Source: an uncultured Schlesneria sp.
GTDB lineage: Bacteria > Planctomycetota > Planctomycetia > Planctomycetales > Planctomycetaceae
Reading direction: 5' to 3'
Assembly: GCA_903899985.1 (NCBI GenBank)
Contig: CAIULL010000256.1
Span: 1 to 43,235 of the forward strand
Length of the DNA: 43,235 bases
Shown: one piece after another, positions 26,569 through 34,909 of the stretch
How positions within the stretch are numbered: the stretch's first letter is position 1
Layout of the letters: each line of letters opens with the position of its first letter
The notes under the pieces: generated by a model
Databases searched by the model: none
Seen by the model: the letters and a program-made list of their open reading frames with translations, nothing else
What the model was told of the DNA's origin: nothing
Position numbers and translations under genes: made by a program

Positions 26569-28218
26569 TCACTTGCCGGGATGAAAGAGTTTGTACGTCT
26601 TATAGCCGCCGCCGATGTTCGCTGCAGAGAAACCCTTTTGCACAAGAATTCTGGTTGCGATATAGCCTCGTTGGCCAACCTGGCAATAAACGGCAATCTT
26701 CCGGTCCTGTGGAAGTTCGTTCAGGCGAGATCTTAAATCATCGACCGGAATGTTTACGGCTCCGGGAATGTGCCCGTTTGCAAATTCCTGTGCGGTCCGC
26801 ACGTCTAAAAGAAAAGGTTTGTCCGCAGAGGAGTCCGCCAACACAGCCTCAAGATCAATTTGCGGATGCTCACCTCGTACCAGTCCACCCGCCACAAACC
26901 CCAGCATATTGATTGGATCTTTGGCCGATCCGAACTGCGGTGCGTAGGCAAGTTCCATTTCTTCTAGGTCGAACACGGTCATTTTCGCTTGAATTGCAAC
27001 GGCAAGGACATCAATTCGCTTGTCGACACCGGCCCCACCTGTCCCTTGAGCACCGAGGATCTGGCCTGATGTGGGATCAAAGAGAAGCTTCAACACCATC
27101 GCTTCAGCACCAGGGTAGTAACCGGCATGGTGTGCCGGGTGAATGTACACTTTACGGAAGGGGCGGTTTGCTCGACGCAAGACTTTTTCTGAAGCGCCGG
27201 TCATCGCTGCCGTACGGTCGAAGAAGCCAAGGATCGCTGTCCCCTGGGTTCCACGGTACTTGATTGCACGACCAAACACGTTGTCGGCGGCGATCCTTCC
27301 CTGGCGGTTGGCTGGTCCCGCCAGCGGAGCTTGAGTTTTTTCTCCAGAAACAACGTCAGTGACCTCGACTGCGTCTCCAACCGCGTAAATGTCAGGGTCA
27401 CTGGTTTGCAGGTAGTTGTTAACCCGAATGCCACCAGCCGGCCCAACTTCCAGGCCTGCATTAACGGCAAGTTTGTTTTCGGGGCGGACGCCAGTTCCCA
27501 CGATGACCAGTTGGGCTGTCAGCCGTTGACCGGAATTCAAGCAAACAATCAGTCCATCAGCACTCTGCTCAATCGACTCGGCAGACTGGCCAAGTAACAA
27601 CGTGACCCCTTTGTTTGTCAGTACGTCGACGATGGGGCTGGTCATTTCCTTGTCGAACGGCGTCAGAATCTGGTCGTTTTTTTCGACGACTGTCGTTGCG
27701 ATGCCCAGTCGAACGAGATTCTCAGCGAGTTCCAGACTGATAAAGCCACCCCCCAGAAGAATGGCCTGTTTCACATGACTGTTCACCCGCGACTTGATGT
27801 GATCGGTGTCTTGCAGGTTTCTCAAAGTGAAAACATTCGGCAGGTCAATGCCGGGTATCGACGGGAGAAAGGGGGCCGCGCCGGTGGCGAGAATCAGCTT
27901 ATCAAACGATTCCTCATAGACCTGACCGGATGCCAGATTTCGGACACGAACCGTTCTGGCGGAGCGGTCAATCGCTTCGACCGACGATTGCGTACGAACA
28001 TCCAGCTTGAAACGAGATCGCAATCGCTCGGGCGTCGTGACCAGCAACTTATCACGGTCGGCTATCTCACCACCGATGTAATAGGGAAGGCCGCAATTGG
28101 CGAACGAGACATCAGGTCCACGTTCAAACACTACAATTTCGGCGTCTTCCGAAAGACGACGGGAACGAGCGGCTGCCGATGCGCCGCCGGCCACTCCACC
28201 GACGATGAGCAGTTTCAT
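26569..28218 (-). CDS. CoA-disulfide reductase-like FAD enzyme with C-terminal rhodanese
   Basis: Residues 1-440 are a two-dinucleotide flavoprotein: the N-terminal FAD motif is VGGVAGGASAAA, the active-site cysteine is C42 in SFANCGLPYYIGG, the second nucleotide motif is LLGGGFISLELAE, and ATG/VGDAVE motifs follow. Residues 450-549 are a rhodanese domain with LDVRTAQEF and C512 in VYCQVGQRGY. This CoADR-Rhd architecture is known to reduce CoA disulfide and CoA persulfide or polysulfide with NAD(P)H. The operon places it after ArsR and a YgaP-like rhodanese. ATG 28218 is the only good start. The length of 549 is normal for the fusion. Confidence 0.95.
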   Translation of the reverse strand: MKLLIVGGVAGGASAAARSRRLSEDAEIVVFERGPDVSFANCGLPYYIGGEIADRDKLLVTTPERLRSRFKLDVRTQSSVEAIDRSARTVRVRNLASGQVYEESFDKLILATGAAPFLPSIPGIDLPNVFTLRNLQDTDHIKSRVNSHVKQAILLGGGFISLELAENLVRLGIATTVVEKNDQILTPFDKEMTSPIVDVLTNKGVTLLLGQSAESIEQSADGLIVCLNSGQRLTAQLVIVGTGVRPENKLAVNAGLEVGPAGGIRVNNYLQTSDPDIYAVGDAVEVTDVVSGEKTQAPLAGPANRQGRIAADNVFGRAIKYRGTQGTAILGFFDRTAAMTGASEKVLRRANRPFRKVYIHPAHHAGYYPGAEAMVLKLLFDPTSGQILGAQGTGGAGVDKRIDVLAVAIQAKMTVFDLEEMELAYAPQFGSAKDPINMLGFVAGGLVRGEHPQIDLEAVLADSSADKPFLLDVRTAQEFANGHIPGAVNIPVDDLRSRLNELPQDRKIAVYCQVGQRGYIATRILVQKGFSAANIGGGYKTYKLFHPGK

Positions 28219-28276
28219 GTTTCAAATCCTTCTTTCAGTCGCCGACGGGGACATCAAACATCCCAATCAGGAGTCT

Positions 28277-28363
28277 GAGCCAGTGTATCGGAGTCGGCGC
28301 AGACGCTTCGCTTTCTACCGTACAAAGAGCACTGCATGACCGAAGACGGTCATACAGTGGCAC
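28277..28363. repeat. Partly decayed GTGCCACTG-type palindromic element
   Basis: The right arm is intact: GCACTG (28329-28334), an inner stem ATGACC-GAAGAC-GGTCAT (28336-28353), and CAGTGGCAC (28355-28363). The left arm is only partly preserved as GAGCCAGTG at 28277-28285. It matches the arm of the 31493-31589 copy almost base for base. Confidence 0.6.
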
Positions 28364-28396
28364 TCAAATTTCGACGATTGATTAATGACTGGCGTT

Positions 28397-28957
28397 TCAG
28401 CGCGTGCTACATGCTGCGGAATTGTTGCTGCACTGGTTCCACGGCATCCGTGCCAGCATCATCCCCATTCCGCAAGTATCGGTGATCCCGGCGAAGACGA
28501 GGCCTGCTCCGATGAACGCAGAAAGTCCGACAAATCCAGGGTGCACAAACCAGGCGAGAATCGCGCCAAGTAGAACAAGTGATCCTGCTGCGATGCGGAC
28601 CTGACGTTCCAGCGACATCGCCTTCTTGCCGCGGACGACAGGAAGTCCCGCCGCAACACATGCGGTCGTTCCCCCTTCGACATTGACGACGTTCGAGAAT
28701 CCCGCCTTCACGAACTTCTCGCATGCCTGTTGGCCTCGGCCCCCGGACTTACAGATGACGTAAAGTGGTTCATGAGATGACCCGTTGCGGGCCTGCATCA
28801 ATGCGTTGACGTCCAGCTGGTCCAGCGGAACGTTCCGGGCCACGTCGACATGCACCTCCCGAAACTCGACCGGTGTCCGGACATCGATCAGTTCAATCTT
28901 CTTTCCGCCTTGGAAGAGGTTCGCAAGTTCTTGTGGCTTGATGGTGGTGACGCTCAT
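28397..28957 (-). CDS. YgaP-like membrane rhodanese
   Basis: The 186-residue protein has a rhodanese domain (1-110) with LIDVRTPVEFRE and the active loop VICKSGGRG (C69), then a DUF2892-type membrane region: two hydrophobic segments (VRIAAGSLVLLGAILAWFV, FVGLSAFIGAGLVFAGITDTCG) and a tail with CGMGMMLARMPWN. This matches the domain order of E. coli YgaP, a membrane sulfurtransferase. The start ATG 28957 follows a strong GGAG ribosome site. It is the second gene of an ArsR-headed cluster and would pass sulfur to or from the neighbouring reductase. Confidence 0.92.
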   Translation of the reverse strand: MSVTTIKPQELANLFQGGKKIELIDVRTPVEFREVHVDVARNVPLDQLDVNALMQARNGSSHEPLYVICKSGGRGQQACEKFVKAGFSNVVNVEGGTTACVAAGLPVVRGKKAMSLERQVRIAAGSLVLLGAILAWFVHPGFVGLSAFIGAGLVFAGITDTCGMGMMLARMPWNQCSNNSAACSTR

Positions 28958-29047
28958 GAGTTTCTCCTTAAATTCATTCTTCGTTTGTTGAAAGGGAATT
29001 CAAAATCACGGACTTGTCTTGATCTGACGATCGATGCGGCAAAAAAA

Positions 29048-29371
29048 TCAGTTGCATTTGCCGCCGAATCGGGCCTCAATGCACGTCATGATGTTCGCCA
29101 GGTGAGTTTCAATGATCTGGTAGTACGCATTCCGGCCTTCTTTCTCATTGACCAGAAAGCCACACCGCTGCATCAGTCGCAAATGCTCTGAGGCCATGTG
29201 GCTGGGAATTCCACATGACTCCGCCAGTTCCCCGACGGTGTACCGTCCCTGAAGCAGCATCTGGACCATGCGAAGCCGATGCGGATGAGCCAATATTTTC
29301 AAGCATTCTGCCGCTTGCGTCATGCCATCTAATGGTGTGAGCTTAAGTGGTGTCTTGGCTTCAGTCGTCAT
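29048..29371 (-). CDS. ArsR-family transcription regulator
   Basis: A 107-residue winged-helix protein: KILAHPHRLRMVQMLLQGRYTVGELAE..., recognition helix SHMASEHLRLMQRCG, and wing NEKEGRNAYYQI. Five cysteines are present (23, 53, 70, 97, 106). None of them aligns by eye with both Cys of the sulfide sensors SqrR/BigR, but the pair in TCIEARFGGKC (97 and 106) or C23 could sense persulfide or metal; this is inferred. It heads the gene cluster with the rhodanese and reductase and has its own strong promoter, so it probably represses the operon until the signal arrives. Confidence 0.9.
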   Translation of the reverse strand: MTTEAKTPLKLTPLDGMTQAAECLKILAHPHRLRMVQMLLQGRYTVGELAESCGIPSHMASEHLRLMQRCGFLVNEKEGRNAYYQIIETHLANIMTCIEARFGGKCN

Positions 29372-29391
29372 TCATCGTTCTCCAGTACTCA

Positions 29392-29419
29392 AATATATCG
29401 GAACATCCCGACATGTCAA
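29392..29419 (-). promoter_or_regulatory. Sigma-70-type promoter of the arsR cluster
   Basis: On the minus strand TTGACA (29419-29414) and TATATT (29397-29392) are 16 bp apart. The spacer has an imperfect inverted repeat (7 of 10 matched: ATGTCGGGAT / GTTCCGATAT) suited to an ArsR dimer. A GGAG ribosome site is close to the ATG. Confidence 0.75.
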
Positions 29420-29477
29420 TGAGTTTTTCTGGAGGTCAATTAGGAATTCAGGACCAGCCTCACGTGCCAATGCTCTT

Positions 29478-29671
29478 GTGCCACTGCTTAACCACCTTGG
29501 ATGAAGCAGTGCTCTTCGGCAGAAAGTGCCTTCAACTTCGGTTCCATCGGCGCAACGCCAGCCCGATACGTAAGTCAAGGAGCACGAAACTTGAATCGCG
29601 CTTGTGCGTCGCGTGAACGAACAATCGGCTCGAAGAGCACTGCTTCTCCGAAGACTCCGAAGCAGTGGCAC
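29478..29671. repeat. 194-bp nested-palindrome element, best copy
   Basis: Outer inverted ends GTGCCACTGCTT (29478-29489) and AAGCAGTGGCAC (29660-29671) match over 12 of 12 bases. Inner arms AAGCAGTGCTCTTCG (29504-29518) and CGAAGAGCACTGCTT (29631-29645) match over 15 of 15. Each arm is also a hairpin by itself: CACTGCTT, 14 bases, AAGCAGTG. It fills the arsR-to-sulfite-oxidase spacer and looks like a MITE or REP/BIME-type mobile palindrome. Confidence 0.85.
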
Positions 29672-29739
29672 AAAAGGAATCCAGATGGAGACAATTCGCT
29701 TAGTGTCTGATTACTCAAAATACGGATGAGCCGGGTCAC

Positions 29740-30930
29740 TTACCCACGTTTCAGACTCACTTTATGCCAGCCGTTGAATTGGTAGCCCTTGTAGTTCCAG
29801 GGGTTTTGTTCGGGCTGGGTTTCGCCGCTGGTATCTGTTGCTCGAACAACAAGACTGGTGGTTGATTCCGTTAAAGGGATTTCAACTGACCAGAGGACCC
29901 AGCAGTAATCGCTGACGGATGAGGTGACTTTTGCCAGCTTCCATGTTTTTCCACCGTCGGCAGAAACTTCGATCTTCTGCACATTGCGGCCCGTGGTTCC
30001 ATTCGTCAGGGCGAAGCCCTTGACGTTGATCTGATTACCGGTGACGGACGCGTCCTTCGCAGGAACGCAGATGACTGAATTCAAGGTGAACTCGTAAATG
30101 GGGGACGTTTTGGCAATCAATTCGGCGTTGTCTTCGGGAACCAGTTTATAAACGTCCGCGACGAAATGATTGGGCGAAGGGCGATCTGCAACGGTGATCT
30201 TGTGCAGCCACTTCACACTGCGGGCACCGATGAAGCCTGGTACGATGGTTCGCAGGGGGAACCCATGCGACGGTGTTAACGGCTTCCCGTTCATCTCGGT
30301 CGCCAGCAGGCTTGAGCCAGTCGCTGTGGTGACCTGAGCCTTTTCCAGGGGGATCGAGCCACCAAAGGGGAAGGTGACATTTTTTTCGACGACTTCATCA
30401 CGTCCTTCAAACCAGACATGTTTGGCTTCGGCTTTAACGCCCACGAATTTCAGAAGTTCGGCGAGTCGGATTCCTTGCCATTCCGCATTCCCGATGGCGC
30501 CGGCTTCCCACTGGATTCCCCCCACTTTCTTGATGGCTGCAAACTCGCTGCGGCGGTTGCCGGCACATGTCAACGTCGCGGTGGTTTTCGCTTTCGGGAA
30601 CCGCTCCATCAATTCGGCGACCGTAAACGTCAATGGCTGATCGACCAGGCCGTCGATGGTGAGCTTTAAATCCTTTGCAGCGATTTCCGGTACGTTGCCA
30701 TGGCTGCGAACAAAAAACGAATCGATCGGAGTGATCCAGTTTTCAACCAGTTTATTCAGCGGCGGTTCGCCATTAAATGGGACTGCTTGACGTGCAATCA
30801 GATCCTGAGATCCGAAAGGATTCGGTGGAGATTCCTGTGACCGAACAACGCGAGATCCAACGGACCATGCCAGAACACCAACAGTACCATGACGAAGCAG
30901 ATCGCGTCGGGAAGGTCGATCGAGCGACAT
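29740..30930 (-). CDS. Sulfite-oxidase-like molybdoenzyme, Tat-exported
   Basis: About 396 residues. The start at ATG 30930 (MSLDRPSRRDLLRH) has a GAGGG ribosome site 7 bases ahead and leaves a twin-arginine signal SRRDLL plus hydrophobic GVLAWSVG. The molybdopterin domain has the conserved Cys ligand C122 in TATLTCAGNRRSEF and GAIGNAEWQGIRLAELL; the C-terminal dimerisation domain shows GGKTW and RATDTSGETQPE, WNYKGYQFNGWHK. There is no heme domain, as in SorA/YedY-type bacterial enzymes. The probable reaction is sulfite to sulfate in the periplasm. The frame is open to 30993 with 21 extra residues. Confidence 0.9.
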   Translation of the reverse strand: MSLDRPSRRDLLRHGTVGVLAWSVGSRVVRSQESPPNPFGSQDLIARQAVPFNGEPPLNKLVENWITPIDSFFVRSHGNVPEIAAKDLKLTIDGLVDQPLTFTVAELMERFPKAKTTATLTCAGNRRSEFAAIKKVGGIQWEAGAIGNAEWQGIRLAELLKFVGVKAEAKHVWFEGRDEVVEKNVTFPFGGSIPLEKAQVTTATGSSLLATEMNGKPLTPSHGFPLRTIVPGFIGARSVKWLHKITVADRPSPNHFVADVYKLVPEDNAELIAKTSPIYEFTLNSVICVPAKDASVTGNQINVKGFALTNGTTGRNVQKIEVSADGGKTWKLAKVTSSVSDYCWVLWSVEIPLTESTTSLVVRATDTSGETQPEQNPWNYKGYQFNGWHKVSLKRG

Positions 30931-31117
30931 GAGAAAGCCCTCAAGGAGGTTGATTGCTGGTAAGTCGGAATTGGGTAAGAAGGCTGATGACAATAACGTT
31001 CGATGGACCCAATTCCAAGAGATTAGCGGCGACGCAAGTTAAAGTGAAAGCTGTTTGCAGGTTCACCGAAGTTGTCTCGTCGCCTGTGAATTTCGATGAG
31101 AATGACGTACAATCATT

Positions 31118-31230
31118 CGGCGTCGGAAGACAAATGAACGGCATCCATCGTTTGACGGGGCCGGTCAGCGAGAAAGCGTAAGCCGACCAACGGGAACTTT
31201 TTAATAGAAGTTCCCGTTGGTCGGCTTTTT
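31118..31230 (+). ncRNA. Structured RNA element copy 1, with 20-bp terminator hairpin
   Basis: A small hairpin CGT-TTG-ACG (31149-31157) is followed by GGGGCCGGTC and GTAAGCCGAC (31178-31187). The latter begins a perfect 20-bp stem (31180-31199 with 31208-31227) followed by T-run. A TACAAT -10-like box is at 31108-31113. The terminator lies 88 bp before the Lmo0937-like gene. This is the most divergent copy; similarity with copies 2 and 3 is mainly in architecture and GTAAGCCGAC. Confidence 0.6.
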
Positions 31231-31317
31231 GCATTTGATCGGATCACTTTGCTCATACCTCTCGTCGCGAATGTCTCGATTACTGATTCGAAGTCGATTT
31301 GAGAACGGAGAAGACAG

Positions 31318-31467
31318 ATGCTGGAAACAATTATCGTGGTGCTCGTGATTCTGTGGATGCTCGGGATGGTCGCGTCAGTCACGGCCGGCGGGTTGATCCA
31401 TTTGCTGCTGGTGGTCGCCGTCGTCGTGATTTTATTGCGGGTCATCGGGGGCCGGGCGCCTGTCTAG
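31318..31467 (+). CDS. Lmo0937-family small membrane protein (DUF5670)
   Basis: A 49-residue hydrophobic protein: MLETIIVVLVILWMLGMVAS, a glycine turn (TAGGLIH) and a second helix LLLVVAVVVILLRVIGG. The pattern (short N-terminal helix, GGxIHxLLV, LLRxIxGR end) matches the Lmo0937/DUF5670 family of small envelope proteins of unknown function, often stress-linked. ATG 31318 follows a GGAG-containing ribosome site. RNA copy 1 and its terminator precede it. Confidence 0.85.
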   Translation: MLETIIVVLVILWMLGMVASVTAGGLIHLLLVVAVVVILLRVIGGRAPV

Positions 31468-31492
31468 TACGTTGTCCCATCTCAAAATTCGG

Positions 31493-31589
31493 GTGCCACT
31501 GGATGACCGTCTTCGGGAACCCAGTGCTCTTCGATTGTCTCGAAAAAAGAGAAGACACTGCGTCTCCGAAGACTCCGATGCAGTGGCAC
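31493..31589. repeat. 97-bp GTGCCACTG-type palindromic element
   Basis: Ends GTGCCACTG (31493-31501) and CAGTGGCAC (31581-31589) are inverted repeats. Each arm folds: CACTGG/CCAGTG on the left, CACTGC/GCAGTG on the right. The left arm carries the same GATGACCGTCTTCGG core as the 28.3-kb copy. The two halves are closer together than in the 194-bp copy. Confidence 0.75.
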
Positions 31590-31674
31590 ACAACTCGAAC
31601 GTTAAGTCTTGACATCGCACTAGCGATCGTCACCTGTTGACTCACCACAAAGAACTTCTGCGAGTGAACAATAC

Positions 31675-34600
31675 ATGCCGATGCCGGAAGCTCAACACCT
31701 GACCGCCCTGATCATCATTGCCAATGAGGAACGGCGGTATTCTCTGGATAAGCCCCTGCGTCGCGCGGGATTCCAAATCCGAGATGCCACGAACGGCGAA
31801 GACGGTCTTCGCCAGGCAATGGAAACACCAGATCTGATTGTGCTCGATCTTCACCTTCCCGATATGACGGGGTTCGAGGTCTGTTGTCGTCTTAAAGCCC
31901 ACGCCGCCACCGCCAATATTCCCGTGCTTCATCTTTCGGACGCTCCTGTCGAAAGCTCTGAGTTCGCAAATCACCTGGAACGGGGAGACGAAGCCTATCT
32001 GACCTATCCCGTGGAAGAAGTGGAGTTGCTTTCTTTCGTGAATACATTGATCCGGGGACGTCAGGCCCAGCGACAGTTCAGCAGCTTCCTGGAAGCCGCT
32101 CCCGATGCTGTCGTGATCTCGGATGAGCATGGCAAAATCGTCCGTGTGAATGGACAGACCGAAAAAATGTTTGGCCATCTGCGGGATGACTTGATCGGCG
32201 AAGAGGTTGAACTTCTATTGCCAGAACGGCTTCGAGATGGCCATCGAATACAACGAGCCAGTTATGCCAACAATCCCAGCACCCGCCGTATGGGTGAGGC
32301 TCTCAGCCTGTCAGGCTTGCGGAAGGACGGCACGGAGTTCCCCGTGGAAATCAGTCTCAGTCCGATTCCTGACCGTGACGGGATTCTTATCGCCTGTGTG
32401 ATTCGGGACGTGACTGAACGCAAGCGAGTGGAAGTCGCTCTCGAGAAAAAGAACGAACGGCTGCAGTTGCTGCTGGAAACTGCGGGAACCCTGCTGTCCG
32501 CCTCTGATCCCGACGCCATGCTGCACGGGCTGCTTACGAAGGTGGGCCCGCATATGGGTCTGGATACGTACTTTAACTTCAAGGTCGATGTCAGCGGAGA
32601 CGCCTTGAGTCTCGTCTCGTCCGAAGGGGTCCCTGATGAGTCTAAACATACAAAGGAGAAGTTGGAGTTCGGCCAAGCCATCAGCGGTACCGTCGCCTTG
32701 TCTCGTCAGCCCATGGTGGCAAATAACATCCAACAGTCGGATGATCTGAATGCCAGGCTTGTCAAAAGGATTGGCCTGCGTGCTTACGTCTGCAACCCGC
32801 TGATCTCTGACAACATCCTGCTGGGTACACTTTCTTTCGGAAGCCGGTCGAAAGATGAATTCGATCCGGACGAACTGGCTTTTCTACAAACGATTACCCA
32901 TTATGTCACGGTCGTTTACGCGAAGTTGAAGACACAAGCGGCGGTGCGTGAAAGCGAGGAACGTCTTCGTTTCATACTGGACTCGATCCCTCAAAAACTT
33001 GTCACGGCCAAGCCGGACGGGAGCGTGGTCTACTTCAATCCGCAGTGGATGGAATACACCGGCTTGACGTTTGAGCAAATTCGGGATTGGGGATGGAAGC
33101 AGTTTATTCACCCCGATGACGCGGACGAACACATCCGAAGCTGGCTGCATGCCACCAGTACAGAAGAAGCGTACGAACATGAGAGTCGCTTCCGACGAGC
33201 TGATGGCGTCTACCGCTGGCACGTCAGTCGTGGAGTGCCGATGCGTGACGAATCCGGCCGAATCATTATGTGGATGGGGGCCAACACGGACATTCATGAC
33301 ATCAAGCTGGCGGAAATAGCATTGATGGATTCGGAGATCCGTTATCGGCGACTTTTCGAGACCGCCAAAGATGGCATCCTGCTTCTCGACACGGAATCCG
33401 GGCGAATCACGGACGCCAACCCGTTCATGAGCGAACTGTTGGGGTACTCGCATGACCATTTCTTAGGCAAAGAACTGTGGGAGATCGGACTGTTTAGCGA
33501 CAAAGCAGCCAATGAGGCAGCGGTCCGAACACTCCAGACCTCAGGCTACATTCGTTACGAACACTTGCCACTGGAAACGAATACGGGGCTGACGGTTGAA
33601 GTGGAGGTCGTCGCCAATGCCTACCATGAGGACAACCACAAGGTGATTCAGTGTAACATTCGGGATATCACCGAACGCAGCCGCCTGGAGACGGAACGCA
33701 ACCGGCTGGAAGTTCAGATGCGCGAGCAGGCCGTCGCATTAGAAGACCTGCACCGCCGCAAGGATGAATTCCTGGCCATGTTAAGCCACGAACTTCGCAA
33801 TCCTCTTTCCCCCATTGCCAGCGCCTTGCAACTGCTCGGCCTGCAAAAAAACGAAGATCAACTTCAGCAAAAGGCCCGCACGATCATCGAGCGTCAGGTG
33901 GGACAACTGACTCGTTTGATCGACGATCTGCTGGAAGTTTCTCGGATCACCACCGGAAGAATCCACCTGCAACAGGAACGGGTGTCACTGAATGCGATCG
34001 TGGAACATGCCGTCGAGACTGTTCGTCCGTTGATCGTTCGACACCAGCATGAACTTACGGTTTCGTTGTCTCGCGAACCGATCTGGGTTTTCGCCGATGC
34101 CGCACGATTGGAACAAGTCGTCGTCAATTTGCTGACCAACGCAGCCAAATTCACGCATGATGCCGGTCACATTTGGCTGGGTGCCCAGCAGGAAGGAGAT
34201 ACATGCGTTGTGCGAGTCAGGGACAATGGCATTGGTATTGCGCCGGAGACGTTGCCGCACGTTTTCGACCTGTTCACGCAGGCAGAGAATTCGCTTGATC
34301 GTTCGCAAGGGGGGCTGGGAATCGGACTGGCTCTGGTACAACGCATTGTCGAAATGCACAAAGGACGAGTCGAAGTTGTCAGCAGTATGGGAGAGGGAAC
34401 CGAGTTTCTGGTGCATTTGCCTGTGATGTTGGCGACGGCCAGTCAGTCTGCAGAATTGGAAACGGAAGACGCCCGGAAGAACGGTCATTCCTTGCGCATT
34501 CTCGTTGTCGATGACAACGAAGATGCGGCTCAGATGCTGGGAATGCTGTTACTAAAATCAGGACATGAGGTCCTGACAGTCCATGACGGTCCCTCCACAT

Positions 34601-34860
34601 TGACGGCGGCACTCGATTTTTGTCCGAATGTCGTTCTGCTGGATATTGGTTTGCCGGGGATGGATGGCTTCGAGGTCGCGAGGAAGATGCGTGAACAGGA
34701 AATCTTCAAGGAGGTGATCCTGGTGGCCATGACTGGATATGGACAGGATTCCGATCGGCAGCGTTCGAAAGCGGCTGGTTTCGATCATCACCTGGTCAAG
34801 CCTCCTGATTTCAACAAATTGCAACAGATACTTACGACCGCCTCAGCCAAAAGAGGCTGA
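31675..34860 (+). CDS. Hybrid histidine kinase REC-PAS-GAF-PAS-PAS-HK-REC
   Basis: In order: N-terminal receiver (10-125), PAS (about 135-258), GAF (265-420), PAS (435-545), PAS (555-670), HisKA with H705 in LSHELRNP, HATPase (VVNLLTNAAKF, DNGIGIAPET, GGLGIGLALV), and C-terminal receiver ([27 protein letters not shown]). The N-terminal receiver keeps D58 (LDLHLPDM) but lacks the usual acidic pair after strand 1 (IIIANEER), and the TKP lysine is a tyrosine (TYPVE), so phosphoryl transfer there is doubtful. No membrane segment is seen. It lies 49 bp before the receiver-DUF2294 gene on the same strand, so the two are likely partners. Confidence 0.94.
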   Translation: MPMPEAQHLTALIIIANEERRYSLDKPLRRAGFQIRDATNGEDGLRQAMETPDLIVLDLHLPDMTGFEVCCRLKAHAATANIPVLHLSDAPVESSEFANHLERGDEAYLTYPVEEVELLSFVNTLIRGRQAQRQFSSFLEAAPDAVVISDEHGKIVRVNGQTEKMFGHLRDDLIGEEVELLLPERLRDGHRIQRASYANNPSTRRMGEALSLSGLRKDGTEFPVEISLSPIPDRDGILIACVIRDVTERKRVEVALEKKNERLQLLLETAGTLLSASDPDAMLHGLLTKVGPHMGLDTYFNFKVDVSGDALSLVSSEGVPDESKHTKEKLEFGQAISGTVALSRQPMVANNIQQSDDLNARLVKRIGLRAYVCNPLISDNILLGTLSFGSRSKDEFDPDELAFLQTITHYVTVVYAKLKTQAAVRESEERLRFILDSIPQKLVTAKPDGSVVYFNPQWMEYTGLTFEQIRDWGWKQFIHPDDADEHIRSWLHATSTEEAYEHESRFRRADGVYRWHVSRGVPMRDESGRIIMWMGANTDIHDIKLAEIALMDSEIRYRRLFETAKDGILLLDTESGRITDANPFMSELLGYSHDHFLGKELWEIGLFSDKAANEAAVRTLQTSGYIRYEHLPLETNTGLTVEVEVVANAYHEDNHKVIQCNIRDITERSRLETERNRLEVQMREQAVALEDLHRRKDEFLAMLSHELRNPLSPIASALQLLGLQKNEDQLQQKARTIIERQVGQLTRLIDDLLEVSRITTGRIHLQQERVSLNAIVEHAVETVRPLIVRHQHELTVSLSREPIWVFADAARLEQVVVNLLTNAAKFTHDAGHIWLGAQQEGDTCVVRVRDNGIGIAPETLPHVFDLFTQAENSLDRSQGGLGIGLALVQRIVEMHKGRVEVVSSMGEGTEFLVHLPVMLATASQSAELETEDARKNGHSLRILVVDDNEDAAQMLGMLLLKSGHEVLTVHDGPSTLTAALDFCPNVVLLDIGLPGMDGFEVARKMREQEIFKEVILVAMTGYGQDSDRQRSKAAGFDHHLVKPPDFNKLQQILTTASAKRG

Positions 34861-34909
34861 TTCTCGGGGACGGTTGAGAAAGACCTGCGGTTAAAAGAGG
34901 GACGAGATC

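Noticed and set aside
31180-31230. Terminator of the sulfite-oxidase-like gene
   Set aside because: That gene runs on the minus strand and ends at 29740; the hairpin's T-run is on the plus strand, pointing to the Lmo0937-like gene.
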